Shown here one piece after another: positions 7,848-16,218 of a stretch of 64,000 nt of DNA (position 1 is its first letter; each line of letters starts with the position of its first letter). A model generated the notes under the pieces. That model had not been told where the DNA came from, did no database searches, and was given only the letters and a program-made list of their open reading frames with translations. The stretch is from an uncultured Roseburia sp. (lineage in GTDB: Bacteria; Bacillota; Clostridia; Lachnospirales; Lachnospiraceae): the NCBI GenBank assembly GCA_947647505.1, contig CANSKO010000016.1, positions 1 through 64,000 on the forward strand. Reading direction: 5' to 3'. Both the position numbers and the translations under genes were made by a program.

Positions 7848-9634
7848 ACCGCTTCCTCCTGCCTTTTCACATATTGTATAATGCGGGCAATCATGCCTGC
7901 CCGGTTAAACGGCGTCATAAAATAATAGCCATCCGCAATTTCCTTCGCCTCTTCTGCCAGAGAAATCCCAAGCAAAACCCCGGCTTCTTCCGCCTCTTTT
8001 CGCGTCATCGTCTCCTTATAGCGGGCAATGACTTCTTTTGGCGCCCGTATGCCCGGCATCTCATTTGCCATAAATACGGCGTTTTTATAGCTGACGGGCG
8101 GCAGAATGCCGCACAGAATCATCGCGCCCGTCTTTGCCTTCAGTTCCGCAATCCGCGCAACGTCTTCTTTCGCATATACAGGCTGCGTCAGAAACATGCG
8201 GCAGCCCTTTTCCATTTTCCGGCGCATCCGGTCTGCAATCGCCTCCGGATTGGCGCCGTGATAATTCAGCGCGCCGCAGACGCAGACCGGATCGTCTGCA
8301 AACAAATCCGCGTTCAGCTCGGACAGATACTCCATAAACCGAATGGAGTTAAAATCAAACACGGGCGTAACAGCCCCCTTATCCTCCGCGCCCACCGGAT
8401 CGCCCGTCACCGCCAGCACATACCGCAGCCCGTTCATATAATCGCCCAGAATGCCGGCGCGCATGGCAATCACGTTTTTATCCCTGCAGCAAATGTGCGG
8501 CATCACGGAAATGCCGACTTCGCTTTGCACCTTCGCCGCCAGCTTCCCGGCGTCCATCCTGCATTTTGCCATTGGAGAATCCGCCAGCGTCAGCAGATTT
8601 GCTCCGGCTTCTTTTAACAGAACGGCCCCCTGCATCACTTTGGAAATATCAATGCCAAACGGCGGGTCCAGTTCTGCAATGCAGAGTTTCTCCCTCCGCC
8701 CGGTCAGACGCGCAAACGCATCCGCGGCCGCAGGCTTTGCGTAACGCGCCTTTACCCCCGTTTTCTTACGGCACAAAGGCTTTGCGTCCAGCGCTTCTTT
8801 GACTGCCCGGATATAGGCCGGCGTCGTGCCGCAGCAGCCGCCCAGCATATCAATGCCAAGCGCAGCCGTCCGCTCTGCCATTTCGACAAAATACTTCCGG
8901 TTGTCCCCATACGTCGTCCTGCCGCGCAGCGTGACCGGATACCCCGCATTTGGCAGAGCCGTTACATATTTCTCATTTGGAAACGTAATCTGACCAAGCA
9001 GACGGTTTAAGTGCGCCGCTCCTACGCCGCAGTTGAAGCCGTACGCATCTATACTGTCCGCATGCGCGGCTTTCTGCACAATGCGCTCCATGCCAAGCCC
9101 CGCCCGCGTATAGCCGCTTTTGTCTACGGAAAACTGCGCAATCACAAACACGTCCCCCTGCGCTTTCAGATACTGCGCCACCCGGCTGACGCAGGAAAAT
9201 TCCGACTGCGTCTCCAAAACGAACAGCTTCGCGCCGCAGGAAAGAAACGCATCGCAGATCGCCGTAAGCTCCCTGACGACCTCTTCCTCTCCCAAAAACT
9301 GCGGATCGTGCACCGGCCCGATATCCGCCGCAATGAAAACGTCTTCTCCCGCTTCCTCCACGGCCGCGCATGCCGCCCTCCATGCCGCGTCAATCACCCG
9401 TTTTACCGTATCCATCGTATCAAAATAAAACGTATTCGCAGCAAACGTATTGGTGCGAATCAGCTTCGCGCCGCTTTTGATATATTCCAGATGAATCGCT
9501 TTTATTTTCTCCCAGGCCGTCAGGTTTGCCGCTTCTGCAAGCCCTCCCTCTTCGGGATATCGCTGCGCAAAATACGTCCCCATCGCGCCGTCCATAATCA
9601 GTCTGTTTGTCTTTAAGTAATCTGCAATCCGCAT
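7844..9634 (-). CDS. Bifunctional homocysteine S-methyltransferase / methylenetetrahydrofolate reductase
   Basis: A 596-residue fusion like B. subtilis YitJ. The N-terminal half (about 1-290) is a homocysteine methyltransferase barrel with MDGAMGTYFAQRYPEEGG, the Cys motif FNCGVGAAHLNRL and GGCCGTTPAYI. The C-terminal half (about 310-590) is MTHFR, with LCIAELDPPFG, VLAVTGDPVGAEDKG and FLTQPVYAKEDV. It should reduce methylene-THF to methyl-THF and present methyl groups or homocysteine to the adjacent MetH, to which it is coupled by a four-base overlap. Which cofactor the N-terminal domain uses is not visible; it lacks a B12 domain of its own. Confidence 0.92.
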   Translation of the reverse strand: MRIADYLKTNRLIMDGAMGTYFAQRYPEEGGLAEAANLTAWEKIKAIHLEYIKSGAKLIRTNTFAANTFYFDTMDTVKRVIDAAWRAACAAVEEAGEDVFIAADIGPVHDPQFLGEEEVVRELTAICDAFLSCGAKLFVLETQSEFSCVSRVAQYLKAQGDVFVIAQFSVDKSGYTRAGLGMERIVQKAAHADSIDAYGFNCGVGAAHLNRLLGQITFPNEKYVTALPNAGYPVTLRGRTTYGDNRKYFVEMAERTAALGIDMLGGCCGTTPAYIRAVKEALDAKPLCRKKTGVKARYAKPAAADAFARLTGRREKLCIAELDPPFGIDISKVMQGAVLLKEAGANLLTLADSPMAKCRMDAGKLAAKVQSEVGISVMPHICCRDKNVIAMRAGILGDYMNGLRYVLAVTGDPVGAEDKGAVTPVFDFNSIRFMEYLSELNADLFADDPVCVCGALNYHGANPEAIADRMRRKMEKGCRMFLTQPVYAKEDVARIAELKAKTGAMILCGILPPVSYKNAVFMANEMPGIRAPKEVIARYKETMTRKEAEEAGVLLGISLAEEAKEIADGYYFMTPFNRAGMIARIIQYVKRQEEAV

Positions 9635-9636
9635 TG

Positions 9637-10050
9637 TTATGTCCCTTTCTCCCTCAAATTGTAAAACGCAAATTCTCCCGTATTCAAAAGCAGTCCGTCA
9701 GCGTCTCTGATTTCGGCCCGCACGACGGAAATCCGTTTGCCCGGCTTAATCACATCCGCCTCGCAGATCACATATTCCGTATCACGGGCCGCCTTCAGAT
9801 ACTGCATGCTTCCATTGATCGTCGTGACATAATAGCCGTACGTTCCGGCTGCCAGCCCCGCCATATTGTCCGCAATCGTATACAGGCATCCGCCATGCAT
9901 GTCTCCATATATATTTTCCAGCTCCCGTTTCTTCTTCACCTTTACGCGGACATATCCCTTTCGGATATCCAGAATTTCCATTCCAAGCGGAATCGCAAAC
10001 GGATTTTTTGAAATAACGCGCTGATATTCGTGCAATAACGTTTCATCCAT
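9637..10050 (-). CDS. PaaI-family hotdog thioesterase
   Basis: A 137-residue single hotdog domain. The segment ENIYGDMHGGCLYTIADNMAG is the family's active-site helix with the HGG turn, and INGSMQYLKAA is the following strand. Family members hydrolyse acyl- or aryl-CoA thioesters in the cytoplasm. Substrate cannot be read from sequence. It begins the methionine-cycle transcript and stops two bases before the MTHFR fusion gene, so it is probably co-expressed, although no functional link to methionine synthesis is obvious. Confidence 0.85.
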   Translation of the reverse strand: MDETLLHEYQRVISKNPFAIPLGMEILDIRKGYVRVKVKKKRELENIYGDMHGGCLYTIADNMAGLAAGTYGYYVTTINGSMQYLKAARDTEYVICEADVIKPGKRISVVRAEIRDADGLLLNTGEFAFYNLREKGT

Positions 10051-10137
10051 ATATTTTCTACCGCCTCTCTGTTTTCCACTTTATCATATTTCACCGCTCC
10101 TGCACAGCATCATTTTACAGATCTGCCGGAAAAGGCG

Positions 10138-10821
10138 TTAAAATCCCTGCAACACACATGCCTCCTCCACGACAAAGCCCGCGTCTTCCAAAAGTCCGCG
10201 GGCCGTTTCCGTATTCTTGCATCCATCTATTGCCAAAAAGCCGCCGGCTGTATGCACGCAGCCGCCAAACGCCTCTTCCATCTGCCGTTTCTCCATACAG
10301 ACGCCTGATCCGGGCCGCTCCAGTATGCCGCAGATTTTCGCCTTTCTCTCTCGCCCGTTTTCATCTGCGACCGTCACATCCAGCGCCTGATATGCGTTCA
10401 TCCACTTTTCCACCTGACTTTTTAACGGCGCATACCCATTCGAATCGACCAGCGAAAAAAATGCGTCTTTTCCAAAAAACAGAAGCGGCACATTGCCCGC
10501 GCCGCGCTCTGCCTCCTCCGAAAACCTCTCCCATTTTACCGGATACGTTTCAAAATCAATCCCCATCATATCCGTCTCCATCGCATACGTCCCAATCCGT
10601 ATTGTAACCGCGGCCGTATCCGTCGGCGTAAAACGACGGATGCCGGAAAGCTTTCGAAATTCCTCCAAAATGTCTGCCGTCAGCTCTTCTTTTGCCTGTA
10701 TCAAAAATCCATATGTCGTTCGTTCTTTTGCATAATCGCCGCCCCGGCGAACGACCGCCGCCACAAGCAGGCAGAAGGCGAGCGTCCATACGATGCCTTT
10801 ATAAAAATTACGTTCTCTCAT
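10138..10821 (-). CDS. Membrane-anchored extracytoplasmic protein, MacB-periplasmic-core-like
   Basis: A 227-residue protein with one N-terminal membrane segment (about 8-24) and then a roughly 200-residue extracytoplasmic region. The pattern (strand-rich, ETDMMGIDFETYPVKW, a VDSNGYAPL segment, ending in an amphipathic domain) recalls the periplasmic core of MacB/FtsX-type permeases but without the three further TM segments. It is the last gene of the two-component/ABC operon and overlaps the 478-residue gene by 14 bases. Role unknown; I infer an extracellular accessory subunit of the transporter. Confidence 0.5.
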   Translation of the reverse strand: MRERNFYKGIVWTLAFCLLVAAVVRRGGDYAKERTTYGFLIQAKEELTADILEEFRKLSGIRRFTPTDTAAVTIRIGTYAMETDMMGIDFETYPVKWERFSEEAERGAGNVPLLFFGKDAFFSLVDSNGYAPLKSQVEKWMNAYQALDVTVADENGRERKAKICGILERPGSGVCMEKRQMEEAFGGCVHTAGGFLAIDGCKNTETARGLLEDAGFVVEEACVLQGF

Positions 10822-12244
10822 AAATTCTCTGTCCCATCCTCTGATAATGCTTCATCTTAAGATACAATACGGCGATCGTCAGCAACAGCAGCAGCAGAAA
10901 CAGCAGCGCAATCGTAATCCACCACTGATTTGTCTCCTCCTTCTCCTCTTCTATATGCAGACTGACCGTCTGCGGCTCCTGAATGATCGTAGAAAATATC
11001 TGTTCCTGTTCGACGACTTCACCCTGCGCCGTTTCATAGGAAAACACGATACGTCCTACGGACTCCCCGTACTTTTGCGCCGTTTCGTCTGTGACTTCGC
11101 CCTGCGCATCCATCGCAAGCGTTCCGGCAAAAATCTGCATTTCTCCATCCTGCGCCATCCCGGCTTCTATATTTCCAAGAAACGCTTCTTTTGCAAACAG
11201 TCCGGCCCCCTCCAGCCGCACCCTTGCATTGTAAATGACGGCAAGGCCGGTATTCTGCACCTGAAACGGCACAGCGACGGTATCGGCCGCATAAAGGCGC
11301 TCCGGCATTTCAAAACCGGCAAGGCCCGCCCGCTGCGTCTGACAGACGGATAACAGCGCCGTCTCCGTACACGTATACGCCGTCCCCTTCTTATCTTCAT
11401 ATTCAAACTGAAACTGCACGGGCACAATGGCCTCCGGCGCAGCTCTTCCCACTGTGATATTCTGCGACAGATCCATCGTCCCATTCGCTTCAATCCGTTC
11501 AAAATACCAGGCGTTTTTTTCAAAAACAAGTTCCTTCTCTTCGGAAAGCAGTGTAACCTTCACATTTTCCATCGCCTGATCTGCGCTGCAATTCCTTGCC
11601 GCAAGCGTCCATGCCTCACTGCCTGCCGCCGAAACAGCCTTTCCCTGCAGGCTGTTTCGTTCCATCAGAATCCGCGGCTGCCGGATGATTTCTTCTTCCT
11701 CCTCCGTCTCTGTATTCTCCGCCCGCTCCGTCAGGCTCCCTTCCGCCTCCGGCTGTTCTTCCTGTGGAAAAAAAGCCGCCTGGCCATCCGAAATTTCCAC
11801 ATAAATCGTAAATTCTTCCCTGACCGTCCCTTCCTCCGTCTGCGCCAGCGCATACAGATGCAGCGGATACTGCCCGTTGACGCGGTCCCTGCGCAGTCTG
11901 ATCTTGCACCGGTAAAGATAGACGCCGTTCTTTAACGGCGCAACCTGCTTTTGATAATTCTGAAAATAAAACGGACTGTTTTCCTCCCGTTCAAACGACA
12001 CGCCAATGGAAATTGCATTTCCCAAAACCGCTTCCCTCGTCCGAAACGGAATCACAAGCTGCATCGCATGCTTTTTGATCGACGGCGCATATCCTTTTGC
12101 AAACGACGCATTCATGCCCCTGTATGCCCGGCTGTCGTCAATCCGAACCAGTCCTTCCGCCCGAACCGCCCCGGCCGAAAGGAAAAAAACAGCCATGCCA
12201 AAGCAGACAACGGCCCATCGTCTCCGCCACGCTCCCCTCTTCAT
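10808..12244 (-). CDS. Exported membrane-anchored protein with CARDB-like domains
   Basis: A 478-residue protein with a signal peptide (about 1-29, ending AVRAEG), an extracellular body and a C-terminal TM helix (about 440-463, ITIALLFLLLLLLTIAVLYL) followed by a short basic tail. Residues 190-420 contain repeated beta-sandwich-like stretches with terms such as VPFQFEYEDKKGT and AVPFQVQNTGLAVIYNARV, typical of CARDB/COG1361 adhesion-like domains. An acidic linker (about 165-190, rich in E) separates the halves. Its start overlaps the ATPase stop by four bases, so it is co-translated with the transporter. It may act as the extracellular partner of the ABC complex; specific function unknown. 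Confidence 0.6.
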   Translation of the reverse strand: MKRGAWRRRWAVVCFGMAVFFLSAGAVRAEGLVRIDDSRAYRGMNASFAKGYAPSIKKHAMQLVIPFRTREAVLGNAISIGVSFEREENSPFYFQNYQKQVAPLKNGVYLYRCKIRLRRDRVNGQYPLHLYALAQTEEGTVREEFTIYVEISDGQAAFFPQEEQPEAEGSLTERAENTETEEEEEIIRQPRILMERNSLQGKAVSAAGSEAWTLAARNCSADQAMENVKVTLLSEEKELVFEKNAWYFERIEANGTMDLSQNITVGRAAPEAIVPVQFQFEYEDKKGTAYTCTETALLSVCQTQRAGLAGFEMPERLYAADTVAVPFQVQNTGLAVIYNARVRLEGAGLFAKEAFLGNIEAGMAQDGEMQIFAGTLAMDAQGEVTDETAQKYGESVGRIVFSYETAQGEVVEQEQIFSTIIQEPQTVSLHIEEEKEETNQWWITIALLFLLLLLLTIAVLYLKMKHYQRMGQRIYERT

Positions 12245-12936
12245 CTCTGAAACAGCCTCCCTCCGTCCATTTCAAACACCTGATCGCACAGAATCCGGAT
12301 ATCCTCGCTGTTATGGCTCGCCAGAAGAATCGTCTTCCCCTGCTCCTTCAGCTCTAAAATCAAAGACCGGATATCTGCCACGCCATGCTTATCCAGTCCG
12401 TTAAACGGCTCATCCAGAATCAAAAGCTCCGGGTCTTCCATAATCGCCTGCGCAATGCCAAGCCTCTGCCGCATCCCCAGAGAATACTTTAAAACCGCCT
12501 TCTTAAGATCCGGATCAAGCCCCACCTTCCGCATCGCCGCCCGAATCTCTTCTTTCGAAATCAGGCCCTTAAGCCCTGCCAGAATCTGAAGATTGCGCAT
12601 TCCCGTCCGGTGCGGCAGAAAGCCCGGCGTCTCAATCATCACGCCAATGCTCTCCGGAAAATCCACTTCCGTTCCAATCGCCTTCCCGTCAACCAGAATT
12701 TCCCCTTCCGTCACCGGCAAAAACCCACAGACGCACTTCATCAAAACCGTCTTTCCAGAGCCGTTATTGCCCGAAATCCCATACGCCTTTCCCTTCTCCA
12801 TTGTAAGCGTAACGTCAGACAGCGCCGTCTCCCCTTTAAATTTTTTCGTCACATGACGTATCACAATATAAGCGGACGACATATGATCACGCGCCGCATT
12901 TGTTTTCCTGCCATTCACGTTTGAAAAGCCTCCCAT
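12241..12936 (-). CDS. ABC transporter ATP-binding protein
   Basis: A 231-residue ATPase of the BcrA/CcmA type. Walker A GNNGSGKT, signature YSLGMRQRLG, Walker B LLILDEPFNGLD and an H-loop in LLASHNSED are all present. It pairs with the two permease genes immediately upstream. The start is uncertain. The listed ATG has no ribosome site, but a GGAGG sits ten bases before an in-frame GTG at 12918, and the conserved family start resembles the internal Met at 12882 (MSSAYIVIRHVTKKF). Cytoplasmic, energising the two membrane subunits. Confidence 0.88.
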   Translation of the reverse strand: MGGFSNVNGRKTNAARDHMSSAYIVIRHVTKKFKGETALSDVTLTMEKGKAYGISGNNGSGKTVLMKCVCGFLPVTEGEILVDGKAIGTEVDFPESIGVMIETPGFLPHRTGMRNLQILAGLKGLISKEEIRAAMRKVGLDPDLKKAVLKYSLGMRQRLGIAQAIMEDPELLILDEPFNGLDKHGVADIRSLILELKEQGKTILLASHNSEDIRILCDQVFEMDGGRLFQR

Positions 12937-12995
12937 CCGATTTTTACTCTGTCAACCGAACCGTCCGCGCCTGCCGGACGAAAGATGCGCCCTAC

Positions 12996-13712
12996 CTATA
13001 TCTCCCGCAGCCGCATCCACAAAGCCAGCCCCTGCATCAGACAAGCCGCCGCAGAAAATGCCAGAAAAAACACCCAGATCCCCGATCCGTCCGCGCCCCA
13101 ATACGCCTCTGCAAGCACCCACTCCCCCGGATACATCGCATACAGTTCCGGCAGATACCGCTCCTTTAAAATAATCAGCAGACAGTAACACACAAACGGC
13201 AATCCGTACGCCATATCATAGCTGTAGAAGACCGCCGCAAACGTTCCCGAAACTTCCGCTAAAATCCCGCCCATAAAACAGATGCGAAGCTGCATCCCAA
13301 CGGCGTCCCACACCGCCGATAGCGCAATCTCCCCTTTTGCCTCAAGCGGAAACAAAAACAGAAATCCCGCCAGAAGCGCAAGGCCCCCCGCTATCAAAAA
13401 AGGCAGGAACCCGCCCACGTAAATCAAAAGCGTTTTCCGCTTTATATAATCTGCGCGGCTGATGCGAACCGCATACAGCTTTAAAAAACCGTTTGACGAT
13501 TCCCGCACATACGAAGCCCCTGCCGGCAGCGCCGCAATGACCGGAAGCAAAAACAGCATCCCCCGGGAAGAAAGCGCCCCTTTGTAATATGCGATAAAGC
13601 TGCCCGCCGCAAGCGGAGGCTCCATGCCTGAAAAAGGATATGCGGCGGCTATTGTGAAAAAACAAAACGCCGTCACAAGCCAGAACGTCTTTTCCTTTCC
13701 GATTTCTCCCAT
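12996..13712 (-). CDS. ABC-2-like permease subunit
   Basis: A 238-residue polytopic protein with about six hydrophobic segments (about 10-28, 48-66, 95-120, 135-155, 165-185, 208-228) and no enzymatic motif. Position between another membrane protein and an ATPase gene makes it a permease of the same transporter. Its large, hydrophobic, low-charge profile fits the ABC-2 permeases of peptide-resistance or lantibiotic-immunity systems. Three bases separate it from the upstream permease. Substrate not readable. Confidence 0.7.
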   Translation of the reverse strand: MGEIGKEKTFWLVTAFCFFTIAAAYPFSGMEPPLAAGSFIAYYKGALSSRGMLFLLPVIAALPAGASYVRESSNGFLKLYAVRISRADYIKRKTLLIYVGGFLPFLIAGGLALLAGFLFLFPLEAKGEIALSAVWDAVGMQLRICFMGGILAEVSGTFAAVFYSYDMAYGLPFVCYCLLIILKERYLPELYAMYPGEWVLAEAYWGADGSGIWVFFLAFSAAACLMQGLALWMRLREI

Positions 13713-13715
13713 AGC

Positions 13716-14600
13716 CTATTCCCCCGTAAACGAGCTGAAATTATATTGTTTCAACGTCCGAAGGGAAAGCAGCGACAACACGAGCAGGATCAGAAGAAAG
13801 AGAACGCAGGACTGCCCGATGGAAGGCAGCGCGTCATAGCCAAAATCATGCATGCCGTATGTCGCATGATTTAAGGGGCTGATCCATCCCGCCAGCCGCC
13901 GCATCTGATACATCTGATACGCTTCCTTATGCAGCAGCGCCGCCAGCACGTCCGGATCCAGCAAAAAACCGATCAGACTGTAGGATAGCCCTGCGGCAAG
14001 CGCCGCTTTTTTCCCATATTTCATCTGAAACAGCAGCATCAGAAAGCCAAGCGTCAGCGCATAGCCGATCAAAAGCAAAAGAATCTGCGCGCTGCACTCC
14101 AGCGGCGACGCGCTTTCCATGACTTTTACCGTAGACGGCACCGAAAGCGCTTTCCCCATATTAGAATAGGCAAGCAGCGCGGCCGTCTTGCTCCACAGAT
14201 TGCCGGCATACGTTTTTTTCATACACAAAATGCCGGTTACGGCAAACACATATCCCATATACAGCGCCGTGACGCAGATAATATACAAAAACTGCGCAAA
14301 CAGCCAGTTCCACTTTTTCATGCGAAGCAGCATATACGGCGTAAACGGGCTTAGCTTCGGCAGGTCAAGAAAGAACAGCATCCATAGCAAGGAGCATAAC
14401 AGGATCGACGTCGCATCTCCAAACGTCCAGATAAACGGCTCAAACGCCTGAAGCGGAGAATCGTAATGTTCTGCCACAAGCATTGCCTGATCGCTTAAAA
14501 AAAAGCACAAAATAAAAGAAAATAAAAACGTCAGAATCATCCTCGGGTTTTGAAAAAAGCCCAGAAAGCTCCATCGCAGCGCAACAGCTACCTGCTTCAT
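13716..14600 (-). CDS. Second ABC-2-like permease subunit
   Basis: A 294-residue membrane protein with six or seven predicted TM segments, including ILTFLFSFILCFFLSD near 23-38 and SCVLFLLILLVLSLLSL near the C-terminus. A short hydrophilic loop follows residue 210. It begins three bases after the lipoprotein gene stops and sits directly before the other permease. The two permeases are not obviously similar to each other, consistent with a heterodimeric channel. Confidence 0.65.
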   Translation of the reverse strand: MKQVAVALRWSFLGFFQNPRMILTFLFSFILCFFLSDQAMLVAEHYDSPLQAFEPFIWTFGDATSILLCSLLWMLFFLDLPKLSPFTPYMLLRMKKWNWLFAQFLYIICVTALYMGYVFAVTGILCMKKTYAGNLWSKTAALLAYSNMGKALSVPSTVKVMESASPLECSAQILLLLIGYALTLGFLMLLFQMKYGKKAALAAGLSYSLIGFLLDPDVLAALLHKEAYQMYQMRRLAGWISPLNHATYGMHDFGYDALPSIGQSCVLFLLILLVLSLLSLRTLKQYNFSSFTGE

Positions 14601-14602
14601 CC

Positions 14603-16105
14603 CTAATACCCATACTGCCGGTCAATAATTGATCCGTCTATGGCATTAATCGTCAGAAAGCTTCGCGTAGACCGCTCGCCCGTTCCACTGCTTGAAACGG
14701 TTCCATCCAGATCTACGACATCAAAATTTCCAAAAAAATCCCAGACCGGAACGAGAAGACCCGCGTCATTGTCTGCGGCAGGATCGTATATCCTCATATA
14801 GCCAAACCTGATATCGCGAATATGATACGTGCGTTTTGTTTCATAATTTAAGACGTCCGCATTCGACACTTCCATCATCTGTTCGTATATGTGCAGAATG
14901 CTTTCAAAATCCATCAAGGTTACATTTTCCGTCTGAATTTCGCCAATATCATAGGGATTTAACAGCGTCACCTCCTGAATGCCGTCGTCTCCGACAAGAA
15001 TGGAACAGCGTTCGTAGCTCCAGGGCACAAGCGTGCTGTCCATATCCTCCAACGCGCCGCCCCAGTTTAATTCATAGGTAATCGGCACGCCTTCCAGCTT
15101 TCTCGAAAACTGAAACAGATAGCCGGCGTCTAACATGCGCTCTTCGCCCGTTCCAGGCTCTCCCTGTCGGAATACGCTGTAATCCCACGCTGCAAGCGAA
15201 AGGCCAAGTCCAAGCTTTTCCACCTTCTCCTCCGCAATTTTTTTCGCGTCCTCATACGAAATATGTAACATGTTCTGAATCTCTTCTTCCGAAAGATAGG
15301 AAGGGCTTTCCCGATCCGCCATCACAAATTCCCCTTCCGTCCAGCCCGAAAATTCCATCGAATCCTGCACTTCGTCTTTTCTTTTTGAAATATGAAATCT
15401 TACATCCGGCTTTAACGCATAATCAATCGTATAATAATAGGCTCCGCTCTCTGTCTCCGCTACGCCGCTAAAGTGATCCGTATCCACTTCTTTTTTGCCA
15501 TCTTCTCCTTTCCCGCTCCAATATTCCAGATTTAACGCGGGTTTCACCTCCACTTTCTCCCGTTCCTCTGGCGCAGTCTGCAACTGCTCTTCGTAGCTTT
15601 CAATCACCGCGTTGATATCATACTGCAAATTGCCGTTTTCATCCGTTCCATATTTGTAGGGATCCAGATTGCCTTCGGATTTATACTTCTTCAGCCTTGT
15701 AATCATCTGCTGCAAATCCTCTTTTGTCCATTGGTGATACGCATAGCCATGATATATCGTATCGCCTTCAAAAAATACATCCGTTACCCGGTCGATCAGT
15801 TCCTGATTCATCTCTTTTGCAGATACGGCATACGTATGAACCGCATCAGCGTCCGGCACAAATACGTCTGCATCCGTTTCAATTACAAGCCTTCCGTCTT
15901 CGTAAACGCTTTCGTTCTTATACTGTTCCGGAACTTTTAAACGCTCTTTAAGCGCGCCTTTTGCCTGTTCTCCGCTTTCATACTGCCGCATGCTGTCTGC
16001 GCCTTTTTCTCTGACTATCGCTTCCTTTGGCGTTTTCTCACAGCCGGCAAGCGCCATGCTTCCCATGCAAATGCCTAAAAAAACCGTTCTTATTTTTTTC
16101 TTCAT
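14603..16105 (-). CDS. Exported lipoprotein (DUF6034-like) of the ABC operon
   Basis: A 500-residue product from the ATG at 16105, chosen because GGGAGG lies five bases upstream. A longer in-frame start at 16132 has no ribosome site. The signal peptide ends in the lipobox LAGC, predicting a diacylglyceryl-modified Cys after about 20 residues. The mature part is a large acidic extracellular domain with repeated YYYTIDY-type strands and a C-terminal ITYELNWGG segment. The overall look matches DUF6034-type clostridial lipoproteins, but this is recalled rather than searched. It follows the histidine kinase gene and precedes the permeases. A PhoP-like box lies upstream. Confidence 0.6.
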   Translation of the reverse strand: MKKKIRTVFLGICMGSMALAGCEKTPKEAIVREKGADSMRQYESGEQAKGALKERLKVPEQYKNESVYEDGRLVIETDADVFVPDADAVHTYAVSAKEMNQELIDRVTDVFFEGDTIYHGYAYHQWTKEDLQQMITRLKKYKSEGNLDPYKYGTDENGNLQYDINAVIESYEEQLQTAPEEREKVEVKPALNLEYWSGKGEDGKKEVDTDHFSGVAETESGAYYYTIDYALKPDVRFHISKRKDEVQDSMEFSGWTEGEFVMADRESPSYLSEEEIQNMLHISYEDAKKIAEEKVEKLGLGLSLAAWDYSVFRQGEPGTGEERMLDAGYLFQFSRKLEGVPITYELNWGGALEDMDSTLVPWSYERCSILVGDDGIQEVTLLNPYDIGEIQTENVTLMDFESILHIYEQMMEVSNADVLNYETKRTYHIRDIRFGYMRIYDPAADNDAGLLVPVWDFFGNFDVVDLDGTVSSSGTGERSTRSFLTINAIDGSIIDRQYGY

Positions 16106-16194
16106 ATGAGCCTCCCAAATACTGTAAAACATCGTGTATGCGCTTCTTTATAAGCCCATATTACCAGCTTTCTTTTGGCAAATATTCATTTCTC

Positions 16195-16211
16195 TGTTAA
16201 GGATTTGTAAA
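16195..16211 (-). promoter_or_regulatory. Direct-repeat box TTTACA-N5-TTAACA, candidate response-regulator site
   Basis: Two near-identical hexamers spaced one helical turn apart lie in the 113-base gap between the kinase gene and the lipoprotein gene. The layout matches the TT(A/T)ACA-N5-TTAACA boxes bound by OmpR/PhoB-type regulators such as B. subtilis PhoP. The regulator two genes upstream belongs to that family. A TAATAT preceded by TGG, a possible extended -10, lies about 40 bases downstream. Confidence 0.45.
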
Positions 16212-16218
16212 GACGCAT

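Noticed and set aside
10051-10137. Possible SAM or cobalamin riboswitch ahead of the methionine operon
   Set aside because: The gap is only 87 bases and shows neither consensus core.
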